From Paraburkholderia sp. (lineage in GTDB: Bacteria > Pseudomonadota > Gammaproteobacteria > Burkholderiales > Burkholderiaceae), in assembly GCF_004298475.1 (NCBI RefSeq), contig NZ_SCRP01000029.1:1-64000 (forward strand): a stretch of 64,000 bases of DNA. Reading direction: 5' to 3'. Under the pieces are notes generated by a model, which was given only the letters and a program-made list of their open reading frames with translations, made no database searches and had not been told where the DNA came from. Of the stretch, positions 53,332 through 62,644 are shown one piece after another. How positions within the stretch are numbered: the first letter of the stretch is position 1; every line of letters starts with the position of its first letter. Both the position numbers and the translations under genes were made by a program.

Positions 53332-55929
53332 TCACGCGGCCTTCTGCGACGATTCGAGGAAGTCCTGCGCGAAGCGCTGCAGCACGCCGCCCGCTTCGTA
53401 GATCGAGACCTCTTCAGCCGTATCGAGGCGGCAGGTCACCGGGACTTCGATGCGCTCGCCGTTCTTGCGGTGAATCACGAGCGTGAGGTCGGCGCGCGGC
53501 GTGCGCTCGCCGATCACATCGAACGTTTCGGTGCCGTCGATGCCGAGCGTCGTGCGGTTCGTGCCCGCCTTGAATTCGAGCGGCAGCACGCCCATGCCGA
53601 GCAGGTTCGTGCGGTGAATGCGCTCGAAGCCTTCCGCGACGATCACTTCCACGCCTGCGAGACGCACGCCCTTGGCGGCCCAGTCGCGCGACGAACCCTG
53701 GCCGTAGTCCGCACCCGCGACGATGATGAGCGGCTGCTTGCGGTCCATGTAGGTTTCGATGGCTTCCCACATGCGCGTGACCTTGCCTTCCGGCTCGATG
53801 CGCGCAAGCGAACCCTTCTTCACCGCGCCGTCCACGACGGCCATCTCGTTGATGAGCGTCGGGTTCGCGAAGGTTGCGCGCTGTGCCGTGAGGTGATCGC
53901 CGCGGTGCGTCGCGTACGAGTTGAAGTCCTCTTCGGGCAAGCCCATCTTCGCCAGGTACTCGCCTGCCGCGCTGTTCGGCAGAATCGCGTTCGAGGGCGA
54001 GAGGTGGTCGGTCGTGATGTTGTCGCCGAGCACGGCGAGCGGACGCAGGCCCTTGAGCGTGCGCTCGCCCGCGAGTGCGCCTTCCCAGTACGGCGGACGG
54101 CGGATATACGTGCTCTGCGCGCGCCAGTCGTAGAGCGGATCGGTCGTCTCGCCGCTCGCGGCGGTGGTCGTGAACATCGGCTCATACACCCTGCGGAACT
54201 GCTCGGGCTTCACGCTTTGCGCGACGATCGCGTCGATTTCCTCGTCGGTCGGCCAGATGTCCTTCAGGTAGACCGGCTTGCCGTCCTTGTCCGTGCCGAG
54301 CGCGTCTTTTTCGATGTCGAAGCGGATCGTGCCGGCAATCGCGTAGGCCACGACGAGCGGCGGCGAGGCGAGGAACGCCTGCTTCGCGTACGGGTGGATG
54401 CGGCCGTCGAAGTTGCGGTTGCCCGAGAGCACGGCCGTGGCGTACAGATCGCGGTCGATGATTTCCTGCTGGATCTTCGGATCGAGCGCGCCCGACATGC
54501 CGTTACAGGTGGTGCACGCGAACCCGACGATGCCGAAGCCGAGCTTTTCGAGGTCGGGCAGCAGCTTCGCATCTTCCAGATAGAGTTCGACCGCTTTCGA
54601 GCCCGGCGCGAGCGACGACTTCACCCACGGCTTGCGCGTGAGGCCGCGTGCGTTCGCATTGCGCGCGATCAGCGCCGCCGCGATGACGTTGCGCGGATTG
54701 CTGGTGTTCGTGCAGCTCGTGATCGCGGCAATGACGACCGCGCCGTCCGGCATCTGGCCCGGCACTTCTTCCCACTTGCCCGCGATGCCGCGCACGGCCA
54801 GATCGGACGTGGGCAGGCGCTTGTGCGGATTCGACGGACCGGCCATGTTGCGCACGACGCTCGACAGGTCGAACGTGAGCGTGCGCTCGTATTGCGCATG
54901 CGCGAGCGTATCGGCCCAGAGGCCGGCGGTTTTCGCGTAGGTCTCGACGAGCTTCACCTGTTCTTCGTCGCGGCCCGTGAGACGCAGATAGTCGAGCGTC
55001 TGGCCGTCGATGAAGAACATCGCGGCCGTTGCGCCGTATTCGGGCGCCATGTTCGAAATCGTTGCGCGGTCGCCGAGCGTGAGGCTCGCGGCGCCTGCGC
55101 CGCGAAACTCCAGATACGCGCCGACCACTTTTTCCTTGCGCAGGAATTCGGTGAGCGCGAGCACGACGTCGGTGGCGGTGATGCCGGGCTGGCGCTTGCC
55201 GGTCAGCTCCACGCCGACGATATCGGGCAGCCGCATCCACGATGCGCGGCCGAGCATGACGTTCTCGGCTTCGAGGCCGCCCACGCCGACGGCGATCACG
55301 CCGAGCGCATCGACGTGCGGCGTGTGGCTGTCCGTGCCGACGCAGGTGTCGGGGTAGGCGACACCGTGGGCGACGCCGACCACGGGCGACATTTTCTCCA
55401 GATTGATCTGGTGCATGATGCCGTTGCCGGGCGGGATCACGTCGACGTTCTTGAACGCCTTCTTCGTCCAGTTGATGAAATCGAAGCGGTCTTCGTTGCG
55501 CCGGTCTTCGATCGCGCGGTTCTTCGTGAACGCATCCGGATCGAAGCCGCCGCATTCCACGGCGAGCGAGTGATCGACGATCAGCTGCACCGGCACGACC
55601 GGATTCACTTGCGCGGGATCGCCGCCCTGGTCGGCGATGGCGTCGCGCAGGCCCGCGAGGTCGACGAGCGCGGTTTGCCCGAGGATGTCGTGGCACACCA
55701 CGCGCGCGGGGAACCACGGGAAGTCGAGGTCGCGCTTGCGTTCGACGAGCTGCTTGAGCGAGGCGGTGAGCGTAGCCGGATCGCAGCGGCGCACGAGGTT
55801 TTCGGCGAGCACGCGGGAGGTGTAGGGCAACGTGTCATAGGCGCCGGGCTGGATTGCCTCGACGGCTTCACGCGCGTCGAAGTAATCGAGCCGGGTGCCC
55901 GGAAGAGGCTTGCGGTAGGCAGTGTTCAC
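53332..55929 (-). CDS. acnD: Fe/S-dependent 2-methylisocitrate dehydratase (AcnD)
   Basis: 865 residues of the aconitase family. Cluster-ligand cysteines are visible in AITSCTNTSNP and in GFACTTCNGMSGAL. The N-terminal part starts MNTAYRKPLPGTRLDYFDAR, unlike the TCA aconitase. This is the AcnD form that replaces PrpD and needs PrpF. The C-terminal swivel carries GADYGQGSSRDWAAKG. It is in the prp operon between prpC and prpF. Confidence 0.93.
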   Translation of the reverse strand: MNTAYRKPLPGTRLDYFDAREAVEAIQPGAYDTLPYTSRVLAENLVRRCDPATLTASLKQLVERKRDLDFPWFPARVVCHDILGQTALVDLAGLRDAIADQGGDPAQVNPVVPVQLIVDHSLAVECGGFDPDAFTKNRAIEDRRNEDRFDFINWTKKAFKNVDVIPPGNGIMHQINLEKMSPVVGVAHGVAYPDTCVGTDSHTPHVDALGVIAVGVGGLEAENVMLGRASWMRLPDIVGVELTGKRQPGITATDVVLALTEFLRKEKVVGAYLEFRGAGAASLTLGDRATISNMAPEYGATAAMFFIDGQTLDYLRLTGRDEEQVKLVETYAKTAGLWADTLAHAQYERTLTFDLSSVVRNMAGPSNPHKRLPTSDLAVRGIAGKWEEVPGQMPDGAVVIAAITSCTNTSNPRNVIAAALIARNANARGLTRKPWVKSSLAPGSKAVELYLEDAKLLPDLEKLGFGIVGFACTTCNGMSGALDPKIQQEIIDRDLYATAVLSGNRNFDGRIHPYAKQAFLASPPLVVAYAIAGTIRFDIEKDALGTDKDGKPVYLKDIWPTDEEIDAIVAQSVKPEQFRRVYEPMFTTTAASGETTDPLYDWRAQSTYIRRPPYWEGALAGERTLKGLRPLAVLGDNITTDHLSPSNAILPNSAAGEYLAKMGLPEEDFNSYATHRGDHLTAQRATFANPTLINEMAVVDGAVKKGSLARIEPEGKVTRMWEAIETYMDRKQPLIIVAGADYGQGSSRDWAAKGVRLAGVEVIVAEGFERIHRTNLLGMGVLPLEFKAGTNRTTLGIDGTETFDVIGERTPRADLTLVIHRKNGERIEVPVTCRLDTAEEVSIYEAGGVLQRFAQDFLESSQKAA

Positions 55930-56005
55930 GGCGTGGGGTGCAAATGGAATAGGGATCGGGGAGGCAACGGCGCCACTTTATTACAGCTTTGCGGCGGGTC
56001 ACAGC

Positions 56006-56035
56006 TGGCCGGACGGCTGATAGGCCGTCCGGCCA
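56006..56035. promoter_or_regulatory. Perfect 11-bp hairpin in the prpC-acnD gap
   Basis: TGGCCGGACGG and CCGTCCGGCCA pair around an 8-base loop within the 115-bp gap. No T-run follows on the operon strand, so it is more likely an mRNA stability or processing element than a terminator. Confidence 0.5.
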
Positions 56036-56044
56036 TCGGGGCGA

Positions 56045-57211
56045 TCAGCGCTTGGCGATCGGCGCGAACTTCAGGTTTTCCGGGCCGGTATAGTTGGCGC
56101 TCGGGCGGATGATCTTGTTGTCGACGCGCTGCTCGATGATGTGCGCGCTCCAGCCTGCGGTGCGGGCGATCACGAAGAGCGGCGTGAACATCGCCGTGGG
56201 CACGCCCATCATGTGATACGACACGGCGCTGAACCAGTCGAGGTTCGGGAACATCTTCTTGACGTCCCACATGACGGTTTCGAGGCGCTCGGCGATGTCG
56301 AAGAGCTTCAGGTTCGACTGCTCTTTCGACAGCATGCGCGCGACTTCCTTGATCACCTTGTTGCGCGGATCCGAGATCGTGTAGACCGGATGGCCGAAGC
56401 CGATCACGACTTCCTTCGCTTCCACGCGGCGGCGGATATCGGCTTCCGCTTCGTCAGGATTGACGTAGCGCGACTGGATTTCGAATGCGACTTCGTTCGC
56501 GCCGCCGTGCTTCGGCCCGCGCAGCGCGCCGATTGCGCCGGTGATGGACGAATACATGTCCGAGCCCGTGCCCGCGATGACGCGGCCCGTGAACGTCGAA
56601 GCGTTGAACTCGTGCTCCGCGTAGAGATTCAGCGAGACGTGCATCGCTTCGACCCACGACTTCGACGGCGCGCGGCCGTGCAGCAGATGCAGGAAGTGCC
56701 CGCCGATCGAATCGTCGTCGGTTTCCACTTCGATGCGGCGGCCGTTGTGCGAGTAGTGATACCAGTACAGCAGCATCGAGCCGAGCGAAGCCATCAGGCG
56801 GTCGGCGATATCGCGTGCGCCGGGCAGGTTGTGATCGTCCTTCTCGGGCAGCACGGTGCCGAGCACCGAGACGCCGGTGCGCATCACGTCCATCGGATGC
56901 GCCGACGCGGGCACCCATTCGAGCGCGGCCTTCACGTTGGCGGGCAGGCCGCGCAGGGCCTTGAGCTTCGCCTTGTAGCCGGCGAGTTCGGCTGCGTTCG
57001 GCAGCTTGCCGTGCACGAGCAGGTACGCGACTTCTTCGAACTCGCATGCGGTGGCGAGATCGAGAATGTCGTAGCCGCGGTAGTGCAGGTCATTGCCGGT
57101 GCGGCCCACGGTGCACAGTGCCGTGTTGCCCGCGGTCACGCCCGACAGCGCAACCGATTTCTTCGGCTTGAAAGCGCCCGCTGCGGGCGTGTTCTTGTCT
57201 GCTTCGCTCAT
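56045..57211 (-). CDS. prpC: 2-methylcitrate synthase
   Basis: 388 residues of the citrate synthase family in the short PrpC form. The catalytic histidines are within [16 protein letters not shown] and [14 protein letters not shown], with the Asp near the C-terminus ([15 protein letters not shown]). It condenses propionyl-CoA with oxaloacetate. It follows prpB with a 30-bp gap. Confidence 0.94.
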   Translation of the reverse strand: MSEADKNTPAAGAFKPKKSVALSGVTAGNTALCTVGRTGNDLHYRGYDILDLATACEFEEVAYLLVHGKLPNAAELAGYKAKLKALRGLPANVKAALEWVPASAHPMDVMRTGVSVLGTVLPEKDDHNLPGARDIADRLMASLGSMLLYWYHYSHNGRRIEVETDDDSIGGHFLHLLHGRAPSKSWVEAMHVSLNLYAEHEFNASTFTGRVIAGTGSDMYSSITGAIGALRGPKHGGANEVAFEIQSRYVNPDEAEADIRRRVEAKEVVIGFGHPVYTISDPRNKVIKEVARMLSKEQSNLKLFDIAERLETVMWDVKKMFPNLDWFSAVSYHMMGVPTAMFTPLFVIARTAGWSAHIIEQRVDNKIIRPSANYTGPENLKFAPIAKR

Positions 57212-57241
57212 GATGTCTTCCTCAATGTCTGTTGAAAGGGG

Positions 57242-58132
57242 TTATTTCTTCGCTGCGAAGAGCGCGTCGAGCTTGTCTTCGTAAGCGTGATAGCCGAGGT
57301 ACTTGTAGAGGTCCTCGCGCGATTGCATCGTCGAAACGGCGGCCTTTTGCGTGCCGTCGCGGCGCACGGTTTCGTAGAAATTCAGCGCCGCGGCGTTCAT
57401 CGCACGATACGCGCCGCAGCAGTACAGCGCGATGTCGACGTTCGCGCTCTTCAGCTCTTCGGTCGTGAAGAACGGCGTCGAGCCGAACTCGGTCAGGTTC
57501 GCGAGGATCGGCACCTTCACCGCAGCGCGGAAACGGCGGTAGTCGTCGAGCGTTTTGATCGCTTCGGGGAAGACCATGTCCGCGCCGGCCTCGACATAGG
57601 CCACGGCGCGCTCGATCGCCGCATCGACGCCTTCAGCGGCCGCAGCATCGGTGCGCGCCATGATGACGAACTGGTCGTCGGTGCGCGCATCGACGGCGGC
57701 CTTCACGCGGTCCACCATTTCGCCGGTCGAGACGACTTCCTTGTTCGGACGATGGCCGCAGCGCTTCTGGCCCACCTGGTCTTCGAGGTGCACGCAGGCG
57801 ACGCCCGCCTTGATGAACGACTTGATCGTGCGCGCGATGTTGAAGGCGCCGCCCCAACCGGTGTCGATGTCGACCATCAGCGGGAGGTCGACGGCGTCGG
57901 TGATGCGGCGCGCATCGGTAAGCACGTCGTCCATCGTGCTGATGCCGAGATCGGGCACGCCGAGCGAGTTGGCCGCCACGCCGCCGCCCGAGAGGTAGAG
58001 GGACTTGAAGCCCGTGGCTTCGGCGAGCTTGGCGACGTAAGCGTTGATCGCACCGACCACCTGCAGCGGTTGTTCTGCTGCCACGGCGGCACGGAATTTG
58101 GCGCCGGCGCTGGCGGGGGATTTGTTGGTCAT
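57242..58132 (-). CDS. prpB: 2-methylisocitrate lyase
   Basis: 296 residues. The signature [20 protein letters not shown] holds the catalytic Cys of the isocitrate lyase superfamily; [20 protein letters not shown] carries the metal-binding Asp. It cleaves 2-methylisocitrate to pyruvate and succinate. First gene of the operon, with a sigma-54 promoter 34 bp before the ATG. Confidence 0.95.
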   Translation of the reverse strand: MTNKSPASAGAKFRAAVAAEQPLQVVGAINAYVAKLAEATGFKSLYLSGGGVAANSLGVPDLGISTMDDVLTDARRITDAVDLPLMVDIDTGWGGAFNIARTIKSFIKAGVACVHLEDQVGQKRCGHRPNKEVVSTGEMVDRVKAAVDARTDDQFVIMARTDAAAAEGVDAAIERAVAYVEAGADMVFPEAIKTLDDYRRFRAAVKVPILANLTEFGSTPFFTTEELKSANVDIALYCCGAYRAMNAAALNFYETVRRDGTQKAAVSTMQSREDLYKYLGYHAYEDKLDALFAAKK

Positions 58133-58165
58133 TTGGGCATCTCCTGGAAAATCTCGGTCGGATAG

Positions 58166-58182
58166 TGCAGATACCGTGCCAG
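58166..58182 (-). promoter_or_regulatory. Sigma-54 (-24/-12) promoter of prpBC-acnD-prpF
   Basis: Read leftward, CTGGCACGGTATCTGCA matches TGGCACGNNNNTTGCA except for one base (C for the first T of TTGC). The conserved GG and GC have the correct spacing. It lies between prpB and the palindromes at 58259-58283. Sigma-54 dependence fits the PrpR type of activator. Confidence 0.8.
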
Positions 58183-58258
58183 CGCGCGGCGGCGCGGCTA
58201 AAGCATTGATTTTGCGCCGGATTGGCGGACCTGAGCCTGGCAGTGAAGTTTCTCGGGT

Positions 58259-58283
58259 GAAATCGCGATTTCAAATTTGAAAT
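58259..58283. promoter_or_regulatory. Overlapping palindromes, likely PrpR binding site
   Basis: GAAATCGCGATTTC (58259-58272) and ATTTCAAATTTGAAAT (58268-58283) are perfect palindromes of 14 and 16 bp that overlap by five bases. They lie 77-100 bp upstream of the -24 element, where an enhancer-binding protein would sit. Binding by PrpR is inference. Confidence 0.6.
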
Positions 58284-58337
58284 GTGCGAGCGATAATGCA
58301 TTTCTCTCTCGCCGCACCCGCTCGCCATGAACCGCTC

Positions 58338-60332
58338 ATGAACCGCTTTCCCGCTCCTTCCGACTTCCGCCCGCGCGTCTGGGCGATGGGCATCAGCCGC
58401 CTGCGCGACCTGTTTCGCGACATCGCACGCGAATACGACGACCTCGCCGACCTGCGGGTCGTCGCGCGCGGCTTCGAGGAAGCCGTGGCGGAAATCGTTG
58501 CCGCCGGGCCCAACCAGCGTCCCGATGTGATCGTCGCGGCGGGCTCGAACGGCACCTATCTGAAGTCGCGCATCGATCTGCCCGTCGTGCTCCTGCAGCC
58601 GACCGGCTACGACGTGATGCAGTCGCTCGCCCGCGCGCGCCGCGAGGCCGGTCTCGTCGCGCTCGTCACCTACGGCGAGACGCCCGTCGAAGCGCGCAGC
58701 TTCGCGAGCGCGTTCGGGCTCGACGTGGTGTTCGCGTCGTATCGCACCATGCAGGACGCGGAGACGTGCGTGCTCGATCTGCGCGACCGCGGCGTGGGCG
58801 CGGTCGTCGGGCCCGGCCTCGTCAACGATCTCGCGGCCCGGCACGGGCTCGTGCCGTTCTTTGTCTATTCGCGGCCTTCGGTGCGTGCGGCCTTCGACAA
58901 CGCGCTCGAAGTCGTGCAGGCCACATGGCGCGAGACGCAGCGGCGTCAGCGGCTCGACAGCGTGCTGCAGCACCTGCGCGACGGCGTGGTCGCGCTCGAT
59001 GCGCAGGGCCGCGTCGAAGCGATCAACCAGCGGCTTGCCGCGGTGCTCGGCATCGATCCTCTGCTGGCGGCGGGCCAGCCGCTCGCGGCGCTTGCGCCGG
59101 ACATCGCCTTCACGCTGCCCGAGGCCGATGGCGAATCGCTCGAAACCGTGCGCGGCGTGAGCTACGTCGTGCATCGCGGGCCGCTCGTCGACAACGGCGT
59201 GACGACCGGCGCCGTGCTTACGTTTCAGGAATCGCGTGCGGTCGAGCGGCTCGACCGCACGCTGCGTTCGCGCCAGCGTGCGCAGCAGTTCGTGGCGCGT
59301 TACGAGATCGACGACCTGAGCGGCGCAACACCGGGTATCGCGCGCGTGCGTCAGCTTGCGAAGCGCTATGCGAAATCGGACGCCACCGTGCTGATTCGCG
59401 GCGAGAGCGGCACGGGCAAGGAACTGGTTGCGCAGGGCATCCATCGCGAGAGTGCGCGGCGCGATTTTCCGTTCGTCGCGATCAATTGCGGCGCGTTTCC
59501 CGAGACGCTGCTCGAGAGCGAACTGTTCGGCTATGAAGAGGGCGCGTTCACCGGCGCGCGGCGCGGCGGCAAGGCCGGGCTGATCGAGGCGGCGCATCGC
59601 GGCACGCTCTTTCTCGATGAGATCGGCGAGATGCCGTTGCCGCTGCAAAGCCGCCTGTTGCGCGTGCTGCAGGAGCGCGAAGTCGTGCGGCTCGGCGCGA
59701 CGGAGCCGACGCGCGTGGACGTGCGCGTGGTCGCGGCGACGCACCGCTCGCTGGCCGGGCAGATCGAGGCGGGCGAATTCCGCGCCGATCTCTACTACCG
59801 GCTCAACATTCTCAATCTCGTGATTCCGCCGCTGCGCGAGCGTGGCGGCGACGTCGTGCCGCTTGCGGCCGAACTGCTGGCGCAGGCTGCGCGCCGCGAG
59901 CCGCGCGTGGCGCTGCGGATCCGCACGGGCGAAGCGGCTGCGCAGGTGCTCGCGCCCGTGGGCGACGCGCTCGCGCGCCATGACTGGCCGGGCAACGTGC
60001 GCGAATTGCAGAACGTGGTGGAGCGCATTGTCGTGGAGCTGGCCGATGCCGACGACGACACGCTGACGCCCGACGTATTGCGCGCGATTGCACCGGAGGT
60101 ATTCGAATCGCGCGCGGCGGGCGATGCGGCGTTGACGCTGCGCGAGCGCAGCCTGAGCGTGGAAGCCGATGAGATCCGTGTGGCGCTGGAAGCTTGCGGC
60201 GGTGATCGCGAGCGCGTGTGCGCGCTGCTCGGCATCAGCAAGACGACGCTGTGGCGCAGGCTGAATGCGGCGCGGGCGGGTAACGGAGCGGCGGTCGCGG
60301 CTGCTCCGGCGAAGCGCAGGCGCGCGACGTGA
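58338..60332 (+). CDS. prpR: Propionate catabolism activator, sigma-54-dependent
   Basis: About 664 residues. The N-terminal PrpR_N sensor domain (RVWAMGISRLRDLFRDIARE; ALVTYGETPVEARSFASAFG) binds 2-methylcitrate in relatives. A PAS-like segment (~195-300) follows. The AAA+ domain has Walker A (GESGTGKE), the sigma-54 contact GAFTGA and NVRELQNVVE. A Fis-type helix-turn-helix is at the end (GGDRERVCALLGISKTTLW). The start MNRFPAPSDF is chosen by likeness to E. coli PrpR. ATG at 58296 and GTG at 58284 are in-frame alternatives, but 58284 abuts the palindrome. Confidence 0.92.
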   Translation: MNRFPAPSDFRPRVWAMGISRLRDLFRDIAREYDDLADLRVVARGFEEAVAEIVAAGPNQRPDVIVAAGSNGTYLKSRIDLPVVLLQPTGYDVMQSLARARREAGLVALVTYGETPVEARSFASAFGLDVVFASYRTMQDAETCVLDLRDRGVGAVVGPGLVNDLAARHGLVPFFVYSRPSVRAAFDNALEVVQATWRETQRRQRLDSVLQHLRDGVVALDAQGRVEAINQRLAAVLGIDPLLAAGQPLAALAPDIAFTLPEADGESLETVRGVSYVVHRGPLVDNGVTTGAVLTFQESRAVERLDRTLRSRQRAQQFVARYEIDDLSGATPGIARVRQLAKRYAKSDATVLIRGESGTGKELVAQGIHRESARRDFPFVAINCGAFPETLLESELFGYEEGAFTGARRGGKAGLIEAAHRGTLFLDEIGEMPLPLQSRLLRVLQEREVVRLGATEPTRVDVRVVAATHRSLAGQIEAGEFRADLYYRLNILNLVIPPLRERGGDVVPLAAELLAQAARREPRVALRIRTGEAAAQVLAPVGDALARHDWPGNVRELQNVVERIVVELADADDDTLTPDVLRAIAPEVFESRAAGDAALTLRERSLSVEADEIRVALEACGGDRERVCALLGISKTTLWRRLNAARAGNGAAVAAAPAKRRRAT

Positions 60333-60428
60333 AATTTCGGCGATGCACACGCCGCTTGCTTGATTCAGCCCAGTTCAGTCCAGTTCAATTCAGTCCGGTT
60401 CGTGACGAAGGCGGGCAGGCTGGCTGCC

Positions 60429-60824
60429 TCAGGCGTCCTGCATGCTGCGCAGTAGCGGAACGAGTCGCCCGTGCAACTGGAGCACTTCGGGACTGGCCTG
60501 CATCAGCGACTGATAGCGCGTGAAGAATTCCACCGACTCCTCGCCCGAAAACAGCGCACACACGGCCTGCGCGGCGCCGATGCGGTCTTCATCGGTGGCG
60601 TCTTTGGCGTCGAGCGACTCGTCGAGGTTCGTGATGACAGCCGAGAGCGGCGAGATCCAGCGAAAGCCGGATCCGTTGATCAGCACCTGCAGGAATGCTG
60701 CGGGCGTCACTGGCCCGAACTCGCGTTGATAGTCGGCGCGCTCGTGATCGAGGATCGCCTTGTGCAGTGTGAGGAGCGGCTTGCGGACATCGTTGAGGAA
60801 CTGGATCGCGCGTTGCTCGTTCAT
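60429..60824 (-). CDS. Conserved-looking hypothetical protein
   Basis: 131 residues starting MNEQRAIQFLNDVRKPLLTL, behind AAGGAGCCACGAG (strong ribosome site). It is helical, with PVTPAAFLQVLINGSGFRWI, SPLSAVITNLDESLDAKDA and EFFTRYQSLMQASPEVLQLH as features. No signal peptide or known motif. It is not obviously linked to prpR, which converges on it. An in-frame extension upstream is unlikely. Confidence 0.78.
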   Translation of the reverse strand: MNEQRAIQFLNDVRKPLLTLHKAILDHERADYQREFGPVTPAAFLQVLINGSGFRWISPLSAVITNLDESLDAKDATDEDRIGAAQAVCALFSGEESVEFFTRYQSLMQASPEVLQLHGRLVPLLRSMQDA

Positions 60825-61095
60825 CTCGTGGCTCCTTCGGCGCCGCGTAGCGGGCGCGCGGCAGATCGTGTGGCTGTGCGGAAGATGGTAACGCAATGGT
60901 CGAGCAATCGCGCGGGCTGCGCGTGACGCAGATGCGGGCCATGCACGCGTGATAGAGGAAGGCAAGGCTTGCTCGCCGATCGGAGCGGAGTGCAACAACG
61001 GAACGCATCCGGTGTTGAATTGTTGTCTCCGGAGCAATTATGTTTTGGGCAAATAGGTGTTTGCCCTGGTCATTCATCTGAATAAACTTCTATAC
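60825..61095. other. Intergenic region with a small inverted repeat
   Basis: GGGCAAA and TTTGCCC at 61048-61067 form a 7-bp inverted repeat with a 6-base spacer. A TATACC hexamer lies at 61091 without a good -35. It may contain the promoter of the RNA candidate that follows. Confidence 0.4.
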
Positions 61096-61288
61096 CGAGC
61101 CCAGCGTGCCCGTGCAGGCATGCTGGCTCGATCTGTTCTGGAGACTGATTTGATGCGGTCAGGGCGGCGCGAAGCCTGCCCTGACCGGCATGCGTGTGCG
61201 CGTTGCGTTGCGCCGCACGATCTTGATACGTGGATCCTCCGCCGCCGCAAGGCGGCTTTCGCCCAATCCTGCGGGATTGGGCTTTTTT
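61096..61288 (+). ncRNA. Structured non-coding RNA candidate ending in an intrinsic terminator
   Basis: Four hairpins follow each other: 61096-61130 (CGAGCC.AGC with GCTGGCTCG, one bulge), 61156-61187 (10 bp, CGGTCAGGGC with GCCCTGACCG), 61241-61256 (GCCGCC with GGCGGC, GCAA loop) and the terminator 61261-61288. No rightward protein-coding gene ends here, so the terminator must close another transcript. No match to 6S, SRP or a known riboswitch was recognised. The 5' end is a guess from the first hairpin. Confidence 0.4.
61261..61288 (+). terminator. Rightward intrinsic terminator without a preceding CDS
   Basis: GCCCAATCC and GGATTGGGC pair around a TGCG loop and are followed by six T. The opposite direction has no T-run. 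Confidence 0.85.
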
Positions 61289-61312
61289 CTTTCACGCGCA
61301 GCCGGCAGCGGC

Positions 61313-61756
61313 TCAGACCACGGGGCGGCCGGTGATGTAGTGCTCCAACTGCTCGATCGTGAATTGCTGCTCGGCGATGATGTCTTTCACGAGGTCGCCG
61401 ATCGACACCATCCCGACCAGCTTCCCGCCGTCCAGCACGGGCAGGTGCCGCATGCGTCGCTCGGTCATGAGCGCCATGCAGTCGAAAGTGGTCTGCCTGG
61501 GTTCGACGAAGCGCACGTGCGGACTCATGATGTCTTGCACGGCAGTTGTTTTCGAAGATCGGTCCATCAGCACGATCTTGCGCGCGTAGTCGCGCTCGGT
61601 GACGATGCCGACGATCGCGCTGCCGTCGGTCACCACTAGCGCACCGATCTGCTTTTCTGCCATCAGGCGGATTGCGTTATAAACGGAATCTGAGGCGGCA
61701 ACCGTGTAGACCACCTGTTCCGGCTTTGATTTGAGTACCTGTGCAACGCTCGTCAT
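61313..61756 (-). CDS. Two-CBS-domain protein
   Basis: 147 residues made of two CBS domains: ASDSVYNAIRLMAEKQIGAL through IVGIVTERDYARKIV, and EPRQTTFDCMALMTERRMRH through LVGMVSIGDLVKDII. Such stand-alone pairs bind adenosine nucleotides and regulate partners. Length and spacing are typical. Confidence 0.92.
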   Translation of the reverse strand: MTSVAQVLKSKPEQVVYTVAASDSVYNAIRLMAEKQIGALVVTDGSAIVGIVTERDYARKIVLMDRSSKTTAVQDIMSPHVRFVEPRQTTFDCMALMTERRMRHLPVLDGGKLVGMVSIGDLVKDIIAEQQFTIEQLEHYITGRPVV

Positions 61757-61996
61757 AGGGCGACTCCCATTCGTCCTTCAGCCATTGCGCGGCGGAGCAC
61801 ACTGGGCGATGGATTGCCCTGCGTGCCAGCGGAAAACAGTTCCAGTATACGCGGGCGAATCGCGCCGGGAAGTTGGGGTGTGCCCGGACGCGCACAGGCT
61901 GCGCGCACGGCGAGGGAGGACAAATGGCGGTAAACTCCGGTTCCGAACTTCAATCCGGTGCGTGCGCCGGCCTTTGTCAGTCATCTGTTCCAGAAC

Positions 61997-62644
61997 ATGC
62001 CTACGTTTCCAGAGTCGTCCTGCGCGGACGGCAACAACGCCAACGAATGCGTCGTGCTTGACGCGACCGCCTCGCTGCCGACCCGTTACGGCACGTTCAC
62101 GTCCTATGTCTATCGGGTGAAGGACGGCGGTGCGGAGCATCTGGCGCTCGTGATGGGCGATGTGGGCAGCGGCGAGCCGGTGCTGACGCGCCTGCACTCC
62201 GAATGCCTGACCGGCGACGTGCTCGGTTCGTACCGTTGCGACTGCGGCGAGCAGCTCGATCTCGCGTTGCGCAACATCGCGGCCGAGGGACGCGGCGTGC
62301 TGCTCTACCTGCGCGGCCACGAAGGACGCGGCATCGGCCTGTCGAACAAGATCCGCGCCTATGCGCTGCAGGAGCAGGGCCGCGATACGGTCGAAGCCAA
62401 TCTCGACCTCGGCCTGCCTGAAGACGCGCGCGAATACGATTCCGCTGCGGCGATCCTCCGGATGCTGAAGGTTTCGTCGGTGCGGCTCATGAGCAACAAT
62501 CCGAAGAAGTTCGACACACTCGCGAAACACGGCATCCCGGTAATCGAGCGCGTTGCACTGCCTATTTCGACGCGCGAAGAGAACGAACGCTACATTCGAA
62601 CCAAGCAGGTCAAGTTTGGGCATTACTTCGAAGAGAATGAATAA
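61997..62644 (+). CDS. ribA: GTP cyclohydrolase II
   Basis: About 215 residues. Zinc-binding cysteines occur in [20 protein letters not shown], and the GTP-binding/catalytic part in [34 protein letters not shown] follows. The enzyme opens GTP for riboflavin synthesis. It is stand-alone, without ribB fusion, other rib genes or an FMN riboswitch nearby. The ATG of MPTFPESS is chosen; an in-frame GTG at 61958 is possible. It is divergent from the CBS gene. Confidence 0.92.
   Translation: MPTFPESSCADGNNANECVVLDATASLPTRYGTFTSYVYRVKDGGAEHLALVMGDVGSGEPVLTRLHSECLTGDVLGSYRCDCGEQLDLALRNIAAEGRGVLLYLRGHEGRGIGLSNKIRAYALQEQGRDTVEANLDLGLPEDAREYDSAAAILRMLKVSSVRLMSNNPKKFDTLAKHGIPVIERVALPISTREENERYIRTKQVKFGHYFEENE

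Noticed and set aside
53215..56112. Very long + frame (over 900 codons) opposite acnD
   Set aside because: Arg/His/Glu-rich translation typical of the antisense of a GC-rich gene; acnD on the minus strand is unambiguous.
61756..61996. FMN riboswitch upstream of ribA
   Set aside because: No RFN-element conserved segments are present.
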